A stretch of DNA of 64,000 nt from Anaerostipes hominis (ex Lee et al. 2021). GTDB taxonomy: Bacteria > Bacillota > Clostridia > Lachnospirales > Lachnospiraceae. The notes below the pieces were generated by a model. The model did not search any database, was not told the origin of the DNA, and saw nothing but the letters and a program-made list of their open reading frames with translations. Below, piece by piece: positions 17,441-26,224 of this stretch; within the stretch, counting starts at the first letter, position 1; the number at the start of each line of letters is the position of its first letter. A program made the position numbers and the translations under genes. Where the stretch lies: contig NZ_NQOG01000001.1 in assembly GCF_002270485.1 (NCBI RefSeq), forward strand, positions 124,001 through 188,000. Reading direction: 5' to 3'.

Positions 17441-17492
17441 AAAGCACAGAGAAATACTGCCCGGCCGGCTAAAAAGCTTTTCCTCTGTGCTT
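17441..17492 (-). terminator. Intrinsic terminator after the 147-residue anchored protein gene
   Basis: Arms AAGCACAGAGGAAA and TTTCTCTGTGCTTT enclose a GC-rich middle (GCCGGCCGGGC); on the minus strand TGTTTTGTT follows. Confidence 0.7.
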
Positions 17493-17515
17493 CGTATAAA
17501 ACTTTGGTATCTTAT

Positions 17516-17959
17516 TTAGTTCAACTGGTCCTTTACCGCCTCCAGTGCGTTTTCCACATCTTCCTCGGTAATCTTCTGAGCCGATTTTACCTTTACTACA
17601 TAGTTCTTATTTTTCACTGTGATTCCGCCGATGGCCTCATATGCAGTCTCATCGTTGATCTGTTTGATCACCGGGATAAACTCACTGTCTTTGGCAGATA
17701 AAGCCTCACCGATCTCGTAGGTATGTCCCTTCTCCTCCAGCGCCATGATCTCCTCTGAGATATGTTCGTCAATATCTTCTTCCAGAATCTCTTTGGATGT
17801 TCCCTCGCACTGTTTGTATTGGACACTCATATTCTGAACAAAAATGCTGTCATCCGCAGCTTTTGTATTCATCCTTCCCTTTACAAAAAAGCATCCGCCC
17901 ACTGCAAGGACGATCCCCACTGCAGCCAAAAACTTTTTATTAAATACCAATTTCCTCAT
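17516..17959 (-). CDS. Membrane-anchored protein of unknown function
   Basis: A 147-residue protein with an N-terminal hydrophobic helix (FLAAVGIVLAVGGCFFV, residues 10-26) followed by an acidic extracellular region. GGC at the end of the helix could be a lipobox-like Cys but the context is not a good match. The rest, with SKEILEEDIDEHISEEI and VVKVKSAQKITEEDVENAL, suggests a small alpha/beta domain. I do not recognise a family. It is alone between pyrC and a decayed region, and has its own terminator. Confidence 0.65.
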   Translation of the reverse strand: MRKLVFNKKFLAAVGIVLAVGGCFFVKGRMNTKAADDSIFVQNMSVQYKQCEGTSKEILEEDIDEHISEEIMALEEKGHTYEIGEALSAKDSEFIPVIKQINDETAYEAIGGITVKNKNYVVKVKSAQKITEEDVENALEAVKDQLN

Positions 17960-18058
17960 AGTTTCTCCCTTCCTGTTGCCTGATATGATTTAGTATACCA
18001 GAAAAGTATGATAAAACTATGCAGAAAATATTACAAATTTCTTAGGATAATAAAAAGA

Positions 18059-18521
18059 TCACAATTTCTCTATATATTGCTTTCGTTTTCTTACAAAGGT
18101 AGGCGCTGTCATTCCAAGGCTCGCTGCGGCTTCTCTGACGCTGCCATAAGTCTTAAGATCAATATGCGGATTTCTGTCCCTTTTTACCCTTCTTTTTTCT
18201 CTCAGATCCACCGGTATGCTTTCCGGGCCGGCGGTACTCTTTCAAGAATTCCAGTGTCTCGAAAGAAAAGGATTTCTTGAAACCATACTTTTTGTTCAGT
18301 TTCCCAAGAAACAGCAGTGCCAGGGATTCAATATCTTTCCTGCGCTCTCTGAGGGGCGGTATATGGATTGGAAACACCATAAGACGATAATATAAATCTT
18401 CCCGGAAACTTTTCTGCTTCACCATCTCTTCCAGATTCCGGTTTGTGGCGGCCCCGGCAAAGGCGCCGTGACCCGCGGCCTTGCGCAACTCCGGGAACAC
18501 TTTAGCCTGACTGCATCTCAA
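18059..18521 (-). pseudogene. Remnant of a sigma-54-dependent activator
   Basis: Pieces of an NtrC-type enhancer-binding protein on the minus strand. The AAA+ part is clear at [31 protein letters not shown] and [13 protein letters not shown] (sensor I to sensor II region). After EYRRPG, where family members read GNVRELRN, the frame breaks and about 15 residues are missing. In the next frame the Fis-like helix-turn-helix resumes (TYGSVREAAASLGMTAPTF) and ends at a TGA at 18059. The Walker A part and the sensory N-terminus are absent. The gene cannot make a working regulator. Confidence 0.85.
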
Positions 18522-18604
18522 ATTATAAATTCATCCTCCCTGATTTGTCTGCACCAAAAAATACACAAAGCCGAATTTATGGCACTCTATTCTGATGTCA
18601 GACT

Positions 18605-18769
18605 CTTTATGAAACAGGACGAGACTATTCTTATGAACATATCTATCAGGGAATAAGGATCGATACTCACCGTGATAACAGGGTCATAAAGAGTCTGCTC
18701 AGAAAAAACGGATTTTCCTATTGCGGGATCATTTATCTGGAAGAAAGCAGTGAACGACTGGCATATTAA
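18605..18769 (+). pseudogene. C-terminal fragment of a GNAT acetyltransferase
   Basis: A plus-strand frame ending at TAA 18767-18769 reads RIDTHRDNRVIKSLLRKNGF followed by YCGIIYLEESSERLAY. This is the acetyl-CoA pocket end of a GNAT enzyme of the type common in Firmicutes. The N-terminal two thirds are missing and an in-frame stop lies just upstream. It abuts the sigma-54 remnant, pointing to a deletion junction. The stretch 18522-18604 between them holds nothing I recognise. Confidence 0.8.
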
Positions 18770-18785
18770 AAAGCTTTGTAATTGA

Positions 18786-18958
18786 ACAAAGTGGGCAAGC
18801 CCACTTCAACGCCCCAACCCCTCACTCTTTGAGGGGCTTGACAACTTTGCGTGCCAGATGCAATTTGCCGCAGGCAAATAATTTCCTTACGCATCTGTGC
18901 ACAACCCGCGGAGCGTTTTTATTTCATAGGGAAGGTCATAGAACTTTCCTATGAAATA
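18786..18958 (-). repeat. Interspersed repeat, full copy B
   Basis: Second full copy of the element at 14594-14766, same orientation. It keeps the hairpin TTTCATAGG/CCTATGAAA, the CGCTCCGCGGG segment, the nested CAGATGCG-type stem and the terminal GTGGGC/GCCCAC stem. Sequence differences in the stems are partly compensatory (for example the terminal stem changes at both arms), which hints at a conserved RNA or DNA fold. It follows the glyS terminator without a gap. Confidence 0.85.
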
Positions 18959-18988
18959 AAAAACCGGCCGGATAACTGCCCGGCCGGT
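18955..18988 (-). terminator. Intrinsic terminator after glyS
   Basis: Minus strand AACCGGCCGG, loop GCAGTTAT, CCGGCCGGTT, then a T run. Very strong stem. Repeat copy B starts at its T run. Confidence 0.92.
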
Positions 18989-19002
18989 TCAAACGTTAGA
19001 TT

Positions 19003-20394
19003 TTAATAGTCAAACTTCTTTTCAAAATATTCTTTCAGATCTTCGATCTTCACCCGTTCCTGTTCCATAGTGTCACGGTCTCTGACGGTCACAGCGCCGT
19101 CTTCTTCAGAGTCGAAATCATATGTCACACAGAACGGTGTACCGATCTCATCCTGTCTTCTGTATCTCTTTCCGATATTTCCGCGCTCATCATACTCACA
19201 GTTGTAGTATTTTGCAAGCATCTCATAAACCTTGCCTGCCCCCCCGCTCAATTTCTTGGACAGCGGAAGCACTCCGATCTTCACCGGTGCAATAGCCGGG
19301 TGGAAATGAAGGACGGTACGTTTATCTCCGCCTTCCAGTTCTTCTTCGTCATAAGCGGCGCATAAGAACGCAAGAGTCACACGGTCGGCTCCAAGAGACG
19401 GCTCGATTACATATGGAATGTAGCGCTCTTTCTTTTCATCGTCAAAGTAGGTCAAATCTTCCCCTGAAGTATTCTGATGCTGTGTCAGATCATAGTCTGT
19501 ACGGTCCGCTATGCCCCACAGCTCTCCCCATCCGAATGGGAATAAAAATTCGATATCTGAAGTTGCCTTGGAGTAGAAAGACAGTTCTTCTTTTCCATGG
19601 TCACGGACTCTCATCTGATCATCGGTGATGCCAAGTGTCTTTAACCAGTTAATGCAGAATTCTTTCCAGTAAGCAAACCATTCAAGATCTGTATCCGGCT
19701 CGCAGAAAAATTCCAGCTCCATTTGTTCAAACTCTCTTGTACGGAATGTAAAGTTTCCGGGAGTAATCTCATTTCTGAAAGATTTCCCTACCTGTCCGAT
19801 GCCGAACGGGATCTTCTTTCTGGATGTCCTCTGCACATTTTTGAAGTTTACGAAAATACCCTGAGCCGTCTCGGGACGCAGGTAAACTGTATTTTTCGCA
19901 TCCTCGGTCACACCCTGGAACGTCTTGAACATCAGGTTGAATTCACGGATATCCGTAAAATTCTTCTTGCCGCAGGACGGGCATACGATGTCGTGATCAT
20001 TGATAAAATCCACCATCTCTTCTTTGGTCCATCCATCCACAGAGCCGCCCTCAATCTCCATGCCGTGTTCATCCATATAATCTTCGATAATCTTATCTGC
20101 GCGGAAACGTTCGTGGCACTCTTTACAGTCCATCAGAGGGTCAGAAAACCCGCCGAGATGTCCGGAAGCAACCCAGGTCTGGGGATTCATCAGGATGGCG
20201 CAGTCCACACCTACATTGTACGGGCTTTCCTGAATAAATTTCTTCCACCATGCTTTCTTTACATTGTTTTTAAGCTCCACGCCAAGATTTCCGTAATCCC
20301 ATGTATTTGCCAATCCGCCGTAAATCTCAGATCCGCTGTACACAAAACCTCTGGCCTTTGCTAAATTTACGATTTTCTCCATTGTTAATTCCAT
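19003..20394 (-). CDS. glyQS: Glycyl-tRNA synthetase (homodimeric, class II)
   Basis: Charges tRNA-Gly. The 463-residue protein is the eukaryote/archaea-like alpha2 form found in many Firmicutes and not the alpha2beta2 GlyQ/GlyS pair. Class II motifs: motif 2 [21 protein letters not shown], motif 3 near [15 protein letters not shown], and the early [21 protein letters not shown] glycine-pocket stretch. A zinc-type Cys set ([20 protein letters not shown]) is present in the insertion. The leader to recO is only about 90 bases, and I see no T-box specifier or antiterminator in it. Confidence 0.96.
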   Translation of the reverse strand: MELTMEKIVNLAKARGFVYSGSEIYGGLANTWDYGNLGVELKNNVKKAWWKKFIQESPYNVGVDCAILMNPQTWVASGHLGGFSDPLMDCKECHERFRADKIIEDYMDEHGMEIEGGSVDGWTKEEMVDFINDHDIVCPSCGKKNFTDIREFNLMFKTFQGVTEDAKNTVYLRPETAQGIFVNFKNVQRTSRKKIPFGIGQVGKSFRNEITPGNFTFRTREFEQMELEFFCEPDTDLEWFAYWKEFCINWLKTLGITDDQMRVRDHGKEELSFYSKATSDIEFLFPFGWGELWGIADRTDYDLTQHQNTSGEDLTYFDDEKKERYIPYVIEPSLGADRVTLAFLCAAYDEEELEGGDKRTVLHFHPAIAPVKIGVLPLSKKLSGGAGKVYEMLAKYYNCEYDERGNIGKRYRRQDEIGTPFCVTYDFDSEEDGAVTVRDRDTMEQERVKIEDLKEYFEKKFDY

Positions 20395-20484
20395 ATTGTT
20401 TCTACCTCACCGTTTCTTCATTTCCTATAATCTGTTCTATTGTAGCGTGTAACCCCTCTTTTTTCAAGAGATATGCTAAAAAAG

Positions 20485-21225
20485 TCAAAGCAGTTCCAAA
20501 AAATCCAGCGACTTGAAATGATGGCTGACATACTGTTTTAAAAATGACTCGCTGACAGACTCAAGTTCCTTCAGAACTTCCTTCGAAACTCTGAACGTAT
20601 ACAGCTTCTCCGGGGGACTGCTTAAAATAAACTGAAGCGTATATACCGCAGATCCGGATATATGTACCGCTCTTCCTCCGGATTTCCTGCAGTTTGAGCA
20701 GAGAATCCCTCCCGCACCGCTGTCAAAGTAACTGAGCTCCTCTATGCTGCCGCACTGTGTACAGCAAAAGACTTCCATTCCCTGTCCGTAGAGAGCCATG
20801 AGTTTTATCTCGTACACCCTGCGTATGAGCTTCGGATCTATGGTCTTTTTTTCAAGCGCCCTGAGACTCAGGTAAAGGAGTTTCAGGATCTCTTTTTCAT
20901 CATTGTTTTCCCTTGTAAGATAAGATGCAAATTCACAAAAATAACTGCCGTAGGAGACCAGAAGAAGCTCCTCCTTGATGCCTTCAAAATAATGGCCTAC
21001 ATCCGCCCACATAAGATTAAAGGAGCTCCTTCCTTCATACAGGGAAAACTCTCCGAATGTCAAAGGCTGACAGGCCGCGGCATATGGACTGGTGGCTTTT
21101 TTCGCCCCTCTTGCAAACGCCGTGATCCTTCCCCGCTCTTTTGTGAGAAGCGTGACTCTCTTATCAAATTCTCCGATATTTCCGGCGTTTAATACCAGAC
21201 CGGTTACTTTGATCTCCTGACCCAT
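20485..21225 (-). CDS. recO: DNA repair protein RecO
   Basis: RecO helps load RecA on gapped DNA in the RecFOR pathway. About 246 residues with an N-terminal OB fold (IKVTGLVLNAGNIGEFDKRV ... GRITAFARGAKK) and a C-terminal zinc motif CCTQCG ... CSNCRK. ATG 21225 is chosen because it is one base after the era stop (TAAAATG); the longer frame to 21279 overlaps era. The order era-recO is common in Firmicutes. Confidence 0.93.
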   Translation of the reverse strand: MGQEIKVTGLVLNAGNIGEFDKRVTLLTKERGRITAFARGAKKATSPYAAACQPLTFGEFSLYEGRSSFNLMWADVGHYFEGIKEELLLVSYGSYFCEFASYLTRENNDEKEILKLLYLSLRALEKKTIDPKLIRRVYEIKLMALYGQGMEVFCCTQCGSIEELSYFDSGAGGILCSNCRKSGGRAVHISGSAVYTLQFILSSPPEKLYTFRVSKEVLKELESVSESFLKQYVSHHFKSLDFLELL

Positions 21226-21226
21226 T

Positions 21227-22132
21227 TTATACTTCTTTCTTGTTGTACCCGTAGTTTTTGAGAAGCATGTCACTGTCACGCCAGTCCTTTTTGACTTTCA
21301 CCCAGAGCTGAAGATTCACTTTGATATCCAAAAGGTTTTCCATCTCTATCCGTGCCTGGCTACCTATCTTCTTTAACATACTGCCCTGTTTTCCGATGAT
21401 GATCCCTTTATGGGAATCTCTCTCGCACACGATCGTCGCATCGATATCAATGATATGTCCGTGCCTTCTCTCTTTCATGGAATCAATGACTACCGCAATC
21501 CCATGGGGAATTTCCTGGTCCAGAAGACGCAGTGCCTTTTCTCTGATCAGCTCCGCACAGATCTGCCGCTCCGGCTGGTCCGTGACCGTATCTTCGTCAA
21601 AAAACATCGGCCCCTCCGGAAGGTATTTAAAAATACTGTCTATGACATCGTCCGTGTTCTGTCCCTTCAGTGCGGAAACCGGTATGATCTCTGCAAACTC
21701 ACATACGTCTTTGTATGTGGTGATCGCTTTTAAAATCTCCTCGTCTTTCACCGTGTCTGTCTTGTTGATCACCAGGATAACCGGGGTCTTTACTTTGCCC
21801 AGCTGTTCAATGATATAGCGCTCTCCGCCTCCGATAAAGGTGGTCGGCTCCACCAGCCATAAAATAAGATCCACTTCGTTAAGAGTCCTCTCGGCGACTT
21901 TCAGCATATAGTCGCCGAGCTTGTTCTTTGCCCTGTTGATCCCCGGAGTATCCAAAAATACAATCTGCCCCCTGTCGTCGGTGAATACTGTCTGGATTCT
22001 GTTCCTGGTTGTCTGGGGCTTTTTCGAGGTGATCGCGATCTTTTGTCCGATCAGTTGGTTCATCAGAGTAGATTTCCCAACATTTGGCCTGCCGATCAGT
22101 GTCACAAATCCCGATTTCATTCCTGTGTTCAT
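21227..22132 (-). CDS. era: GTPase Era
   Basis: Ribosome-assembly GTPase that binds the 3' end of 16S rRNA. G1 is GRPNVGKSTL near residue 14, G2 lies around KPQTTRNRI, G3 is DTPG, G4 NKTD and G5 SALKG; the KH domain at the C-terminus shows the GKQGSMLKKIGSQAR loop. At 301 residues the length is typical. It ends one base before recO and starts 11 bases after the M16C protease gene. Confidence 0.97.
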   Translation of the reverse strand: MNTGMKSGFVTLIGRPNVGKSTLMNQLIGQKIAITSKKPQTTRNRIQTVFTDDRGQIVFLDTPGINRAKNKLGDYMLKVAERTLNEVDLILWLVEPTTFIGGGERYIIEQLGKVKTPVILVINKTDTVKDEEILKAITTYKDVCEFAEIIPVSALKGQNTDDVIDSIFKYLPEGPMFFDEDTVTDQPERQICAELIREKALRLLDQEIPHGIAVVIDSMKERRHGHIIDIDATIVCERDSHKGIIIGKQGSMLKKIGSQARIEMENLLDIKVNLQLWVKVKKDWRDSDMLLKNYGYNKKEV

Positions 22133-22143
22133 AAAATTCCTTC

Positions 22144-25044
22144 CTAAAATACGTGTTTGATTTCTTTAAATTTATCCTTAGCTTCTCTCAGTTTATCTTC
22201 ATTTCCTATGGTGCAGTTATTTCCCGCATCCACTACACAGCGCACATACGGTGCCAGCGAACGGATCGTCTCCTGACTGCAGGACAGCACCTGGTCTCTG
22301 TACTTCTGAAGTTCTTCTTCTGTCCTTCCTAGAAGATAAGCCTGGAAGCTTCTCTCTCCCAGATCATCCGGCTCCAGCGGAGTATCCATGTTGCTGATCG
22401 TTCCGATGATATATTTTACCATGTCACGGTCATCGATATCGAAATGCTCCACAAAATCAGCCGCACTCTCATAGACTTGGTAAGTTTCTAAGAGATTCGG
22501 GTCCCGATAGGATACAAACATACTGTCTCCCTGAGGCATGAAACTGCACATGCATCCGTAGGCTCCGCCCTTTACACGGATATTAAGCCAGAGATATTCA
22601 TAGGAAAAGATTACCTGGAGAACATTTAAAGCTCCCGTATATTCATAACCCTGTTCTGCAAAATTTCCTGCGCATGCGACATACTGGACACCGCCGGCCG
22701 TAGCAAATCCTTCTTCCTTTTTCTCCGGCAGGATCTTTGTCTCCTCTTTGGCCAATTCGCCGGTAAACATGCGTGCTGTGAATTTACGCACCGCATCCTC
22801 CATAAAGGACGGTTCTTTTTCTTTTCCTGTGTAGCTCACCATCATATTTTCCTTTCGGAAAATATACCTGCATGCCTCTTTCATACTGTCTGTGATCCTG
22901 CTGCTCTCCTGTTCAAAGGATTCATACCAGTCTTTTACAAACTCAAACATGGAAACGCCCTGGATCTGCTCTTTATACCTTGCATAAGGAGAGAAATAGG
23001 ACATGGCACGGTTGGATGCCGTTTTATGTCCGGCCTGGGTAAGATCCGTCTTCATATTGGTGTAGATCTGCCCGATGATCTCTTTCAGACGTTTCCTGTC
23101 GTCCAGTTTGCTCTCAAACAGGATCTCTTCCATAAGTTCAAATGCCTTTTCTGCATTTTCATAAAAACACTTTGTCCTGATGACAAAATAACTTTTCACT
23201 CCTTCGGCACCAGCCGGCAGAACGTCCATCGTCGTCACCATGCCTCCGGTCTCTATACCGATCTCATTTCCGAGTTCAAAATAGCTGTGTTTTTGCGTAT
23301 CTACGCTACGGAATACTTCTGACATGAGAGACACATAAGGCACAAGCCTTGCCGGGACCTTCGACATATCGAATACGATCTTCAGATAGCAGATGCCGTT
23401 TGTAAAATATGGATGCCATATGACCTTTACTCCGTCCACCGATACTTCTTCATTGCAGAGAGGCCGGATCTCTCTTTTAATATCTTTAATATCCAAAAGC
23501 GGAATCTTTTCAAGGTCCTCTTTCGGAGTCACCGCCTCCTGATATTCTTTCAGCTCTTTTGTAGCCTGAATAAGCTGCCTGATCTCTTCTTTTGAAAGAC
23601 TTTCTTTGAATTCTTTCAGCTGCTGCGCCGTCTTCTGGTCCTTCCGGCTCTGAAGGCCCTTTTCCGGCTTCAGCACCACAATGGATTTATGTGTATTGGA
23701 CAGCATATAGGTTTTGATCAGATCGGTAAAATAGCTGCCGTCCAGCTGTTTTCTCAAAAACTCAAACACATCGTTGGTCTTGATATGCATAAACGGCTCA
23801 TCATCGTCATAGAGCCAGCTGTCGTACATCTGTAACCCATACATCAGTCCCTTTGGAAATCTGCCGAAATTGGCCTCTTTATATTGAAACTCATAATAAT
23901 TCAGCGCAGATTCCAGGCTGCGTCTCTGAATTCCCTCCTTGGAAATCTTACGCAGGGTCTCCTCGATGATGCGCACAAAATCTGCCTCTTTTGCCTCGTC
24001 TGCCTCCTGGGCCACCACAGAAAATACAGGCTGTTCGATGCCATTGTCGTAAGAACTGCTGATGTCCTTGCCGATCCCGGCTTCCATCAGAGCCTTTTTC
24101 ACCGGCGCGCCCTGCATGGAGAACAGTGCCCTGTCAAGAATCTGGAATGCGATATACAGTTCTTTGTCAAGACTTGTTCCTATGACTGCGTTATAGGAGA
24201 GAAACGTTTTGTTCTGTATCTCATCCTGTTCGCTGACTGGATATACTGCCTCTACTCTCTTTACTTCTTTAAAAGCTTCCTGGGGCTTCCATGATGTGTC
24301 CACCTGCTTCTTTTCAAAATCAGACAGATAATGTTCGTCTATGAATGTCAGGTACTTTTCCGCATCCATATCCCCGTACAGATAAATATAGCTGTTGGAC
24401 GGATGGTAATAAGTCCTGTGGAAATCCAAAAACTGCTCATAGCTGAGTTCAGGGATCGCTTCCGGGTCGCCTCCGGATTCAAACCCGTACGGAGTGTCGG
24501 AGAGCAGAGACTTCTGGATCAGACGCGCCAGCTGCTGGTCCGGGGATGAGAACACACCCTTCATTTCGTTGTAAACGACGCCGTTGTAGATCACGGGCGC
24601 ATCTTCTGATTCGAGAGAGTGATGCCATCCCTCCTGTTTTAAGATTTCCGGTTTCGTATAGATATTCGGGTAAAATACTGCATCTAAATACACATGCATC
24701 AGGTTAAAAAAGTCTTTGTCATTGCAGCTTGCCACCGGATATACCGTTTTGTCAGAGTATGTCATTGCATTCAAAAATGTGTTAAGGGACCCCTTGACCA
24801 GTTCCACAAACGGGTCTTTTAATGGAAACTCCCTGGAGCCGCAGAGTACAGAGTGTTCCATGATATGAGGAACTCCGGTATCATCTTTTGGCGGTGTCTT
24901 AAATCCAATCTGGAATACCTTGTTGTCATCTTCGTTGGAAATCACCACAACCCTGGCCCCTGTCTTTTTGTGACGGTACACATATCCGGTCCCATTCAGC
25001 TCTTTGATCTGTTCTTCTTTTACCAATTCATAATTCTTCATCAT
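22144..25044 (-). CDS. M16C metalloprotease (presequence protease / Cym1-like)
   Basis: A 966-residue zinc peptidase of the insulinase superfamily, M16C type. The inverted zinc motif HIMEH is at residues 60-64 (His60, Glu63, His64), with the distal Glu in GVVYNEMKGVFSSP. Four M16 domains are expected; the M16C-associated linker is around residues 460-560 (EIRQLIQATKELKEYQE). Length matches the family. No signal peptide, so it should act in the cytoplasm on peptides. It precedes era by 11 bases and may form an operon with era-recO. Confidence 0.93.
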   Translation of the reverse strand: MMKNYELVKEEQIKELNGTGYVYRHKKTGARVVVISNEDDNKVFQIGFKTPPKDDTGVPHIMEHSVLCGSREFPLKDPFVELVKGSLNTFLNAMTYSDKTVYPVASCNDKDFFNLMHVYLDAVFYPNIYTKPEILKQEGWHHSLESEDAPVIYNGVVYNEMKGVFSSPDQQLARLIQKSLLSDTPYGFESGGDPEAIPELSYEQFLDFHRTYYHPSNSYIYLYGDMDAEKYLTFIDEHYLSDFEKKQVDTSWKPQEAFKEVKRVEAVYPVSEQDEIQNKTFLSYNAVIGTSLDKELYIAFQILDRALFSMQGAPVKKALMEAGIGKDISSSYDNGIEQPVFSVVAQEADEAKEADFVRIIEETLRKISKEGIQRRSLESALNYYEFQYKEANFGRFPKGLMYGLQMYDSWLYDDDEPFMHIKTNDVFEFLRKQLDGSYFTDLIKTYMLSNTHKSIVVLKPEKGLQSRKDQKTAQQLKEFKESLSKEEIRQLIQATKELKEYQEAVTPKEDLEKIPLLDIKDIKREIRPLCNEEVSVDGVKVIWHPYFTNGICYLKIVFDMSKVPARLVPYVSLMSEVFRSVDTQKHSYFELGNEIGIETGGMVTTMDVLPAGAEGVKSYFVIRTKCFYENAEKAFELMEEILFESKLDDRKRLKEIIGQIYTNMKTDLTQAGHKTASNRAMSYFSPYARYKEQIQGVSMFEFVKDWYESFEQESSRITDSMKEACRYIFRKENMMVSYTGKEKEPSFMEDAVRKFTARMFTGELAKEETKILPEKKEEGFATAGGVQYVACAGNFAEQGYEYTGALNVLQVIFSYEYLWLNIRVKGGAYGCMCSFMPQGDSMFVSYRDPNLLETYQVYESAADFVEHFDIDDRDMVKYIIGTISNMDTPLEPDDLGERSFQAYLLGRTEEELQKYRDQVLSCSQETIRSLAPYVRCVVDAGNNCTIGNEDKLREAKDKFKEIKHVF

Positions 25045-25146
25045 AGCCTCCGAAATTTGCTCCTTATTTTATACTTGATCCGCCGTGCGCACAGACGGAA
25101 AATTTTTCTCTGTTCATGATAAATTATACCACATTTAATAATTCTT

Positions 25147-26055
25147 TTATTCATCAACCTGTCTTCTCCAATAGAGACTGCGCCCGGGCTTTCTGCCCAA
25201 ATCCGTCTCAGAGATCAAAATCGCCGTCATCACCAGCACAAAACCGATCAGGATCTTAACCGTCGCCTTTTCTCCATAAAAAATCACACTGAAGAGCACA
25301 CCGAACACGGACTCCAGACTCAGGATCAGGGATGCGGAGGACGAACTCACCCGGCTCTGCCCCACACTCTGAAAGGTTACTGCCACAGCAGTACACATGA
25401 TGACCAGATAAGCCAGGCTGCCTGCCTGTCCGGCCGTCCAATGAATGGTGCCGATGTCTTCGGTCAATACGGACAGTCCGGCTCCCCAGAGTCCTGCAAA
25501 CAAAAACTGTACGATTGTGAGCAGTACCGGATCTTTCTGGCCGCTTTTCATACCAAGATATGTGATATGGAGGGAGAATAAAAGGCCTCCCGCCAGAGTC
25601 AGTCCGTCACCGATGCCAATGGTCAGATTTCCGTTCAGCGAAATCAGCCCGATCCCTGTGATACAGATCAGTGCGGCCAGGAAGTTTTGTTTTGTAGGCT
25701 TTTTCTTCTGCCATATCCATGTGACGAAAGGTACTGCCACACAGTAAATAGCTGTTAAAAATGCATTCTTTCCGGGCGTCGTGTGATACAGTCCTTCTGT
25801 CTGGAACCAGTAAGCCCAAAACCAGAATCCTCCCAGCACAAATCCTGTCTTAAAGTAACTTTTATCTATCTTTCCGAGTTTCTTATGAAAAAAGATACAC
25901 AAAAGCAATGCCCCCGCTAAAAATCTTATCCCCAGCAGAAAATTTTCCGGGACATTGGCAATGGTATTTTTCATAATAAAAAAGGAACTGCCCCATATCA
26001 GTGCAGAACCGAACAACGCTGCCTTGCCGAGAATCGTTTTATTTTTATGATTCAT
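25147..26055 (-). CDS. EamA-type DMT transporter
   Basis: A 302-residue membrane protein with ten predicted helices in two EamA halves: ALFGSALIWGSSFFIMK at the start, and the second copy from about residue 150 (LTLAGGLLFSLHITYLG) to LILSLESVFGVLFSVIFYGE. The family exports or imports metabolites such as amino acids or nucleosides; the substrate cannot be told here. It is divergent from the radical SAM gene, with 169 bases between the two starts; the LexA-type box at 26140 is about 85 bases from its ATG. Confidence 0.88.
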   Translation of the reverse strand: MNHKNKTILGKAALFGSALIWGSSFFIMKNTIANVPENFLLGIRFLAGALLLCIFFHKKLGKIDKSYFKTGFVLGGFWFWAYWFQTEGLYHTTPGKNAFLTAIYCVAVPFVTWIWQKKKPTKQNFLAALICITGIGLISLNGNLTIGIGDGLTLAGGLLFSLHITYLGMKSGQKDPVLLTIVQFLFAGLWGAGLSVLTEDIGTIHWTAGQAGSLAYLVIMCTAVAVTFQSVGQSRVSSSSASLILSLESVFGVLFSVIFYGEKATVKILIGFVLVMTAILISETDLGRKPGRSLYWRRQVDE

Positions 26056-26139
26056 ACAACCCCCTCATCCTTCTGTACTGTTTTTCCGTTAAGTATAATG
26101 ATACCATTTATCAGCGTATTGCCGCAACTGCTTTTCATT

Positions 26140-26207
26140 CGAACTTTTGTTCTTTTCCTCCTTGCTTTTCGTATGACGCTGTGCTAGAATAAAAGAACAA
26201 ACATTCG
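26140..26207 (+). promoter_or_regulatory. Promoter flanked by two LexA-type boxes
   Basis: A -35 TTGCTT (26162-26167) and -10 TAGAAT (26185-26190) are 17 bases apart. Box 1, CGAACTTTTGTTCT (26140-26153), fits the Gram-positive LexA/DinR consensus GAAC-N4-GTTC exactly. Box 2, AGAACAAACATTCG (26194-26207), differs from it at one core base and lies just after the -10. Both positions suit repression. The gene it drives encodes a DNA-metabolism protein, which fits SOS control. Confidence 0.7.
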
Positions 26208-26224
26208 ATATCGTGAGGTGAATT

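Noticed and set aside
20395-20484. T-box leader for glyQS
   Set aside because: The gap is too short and lacks the T-box sequence and specifier stem.
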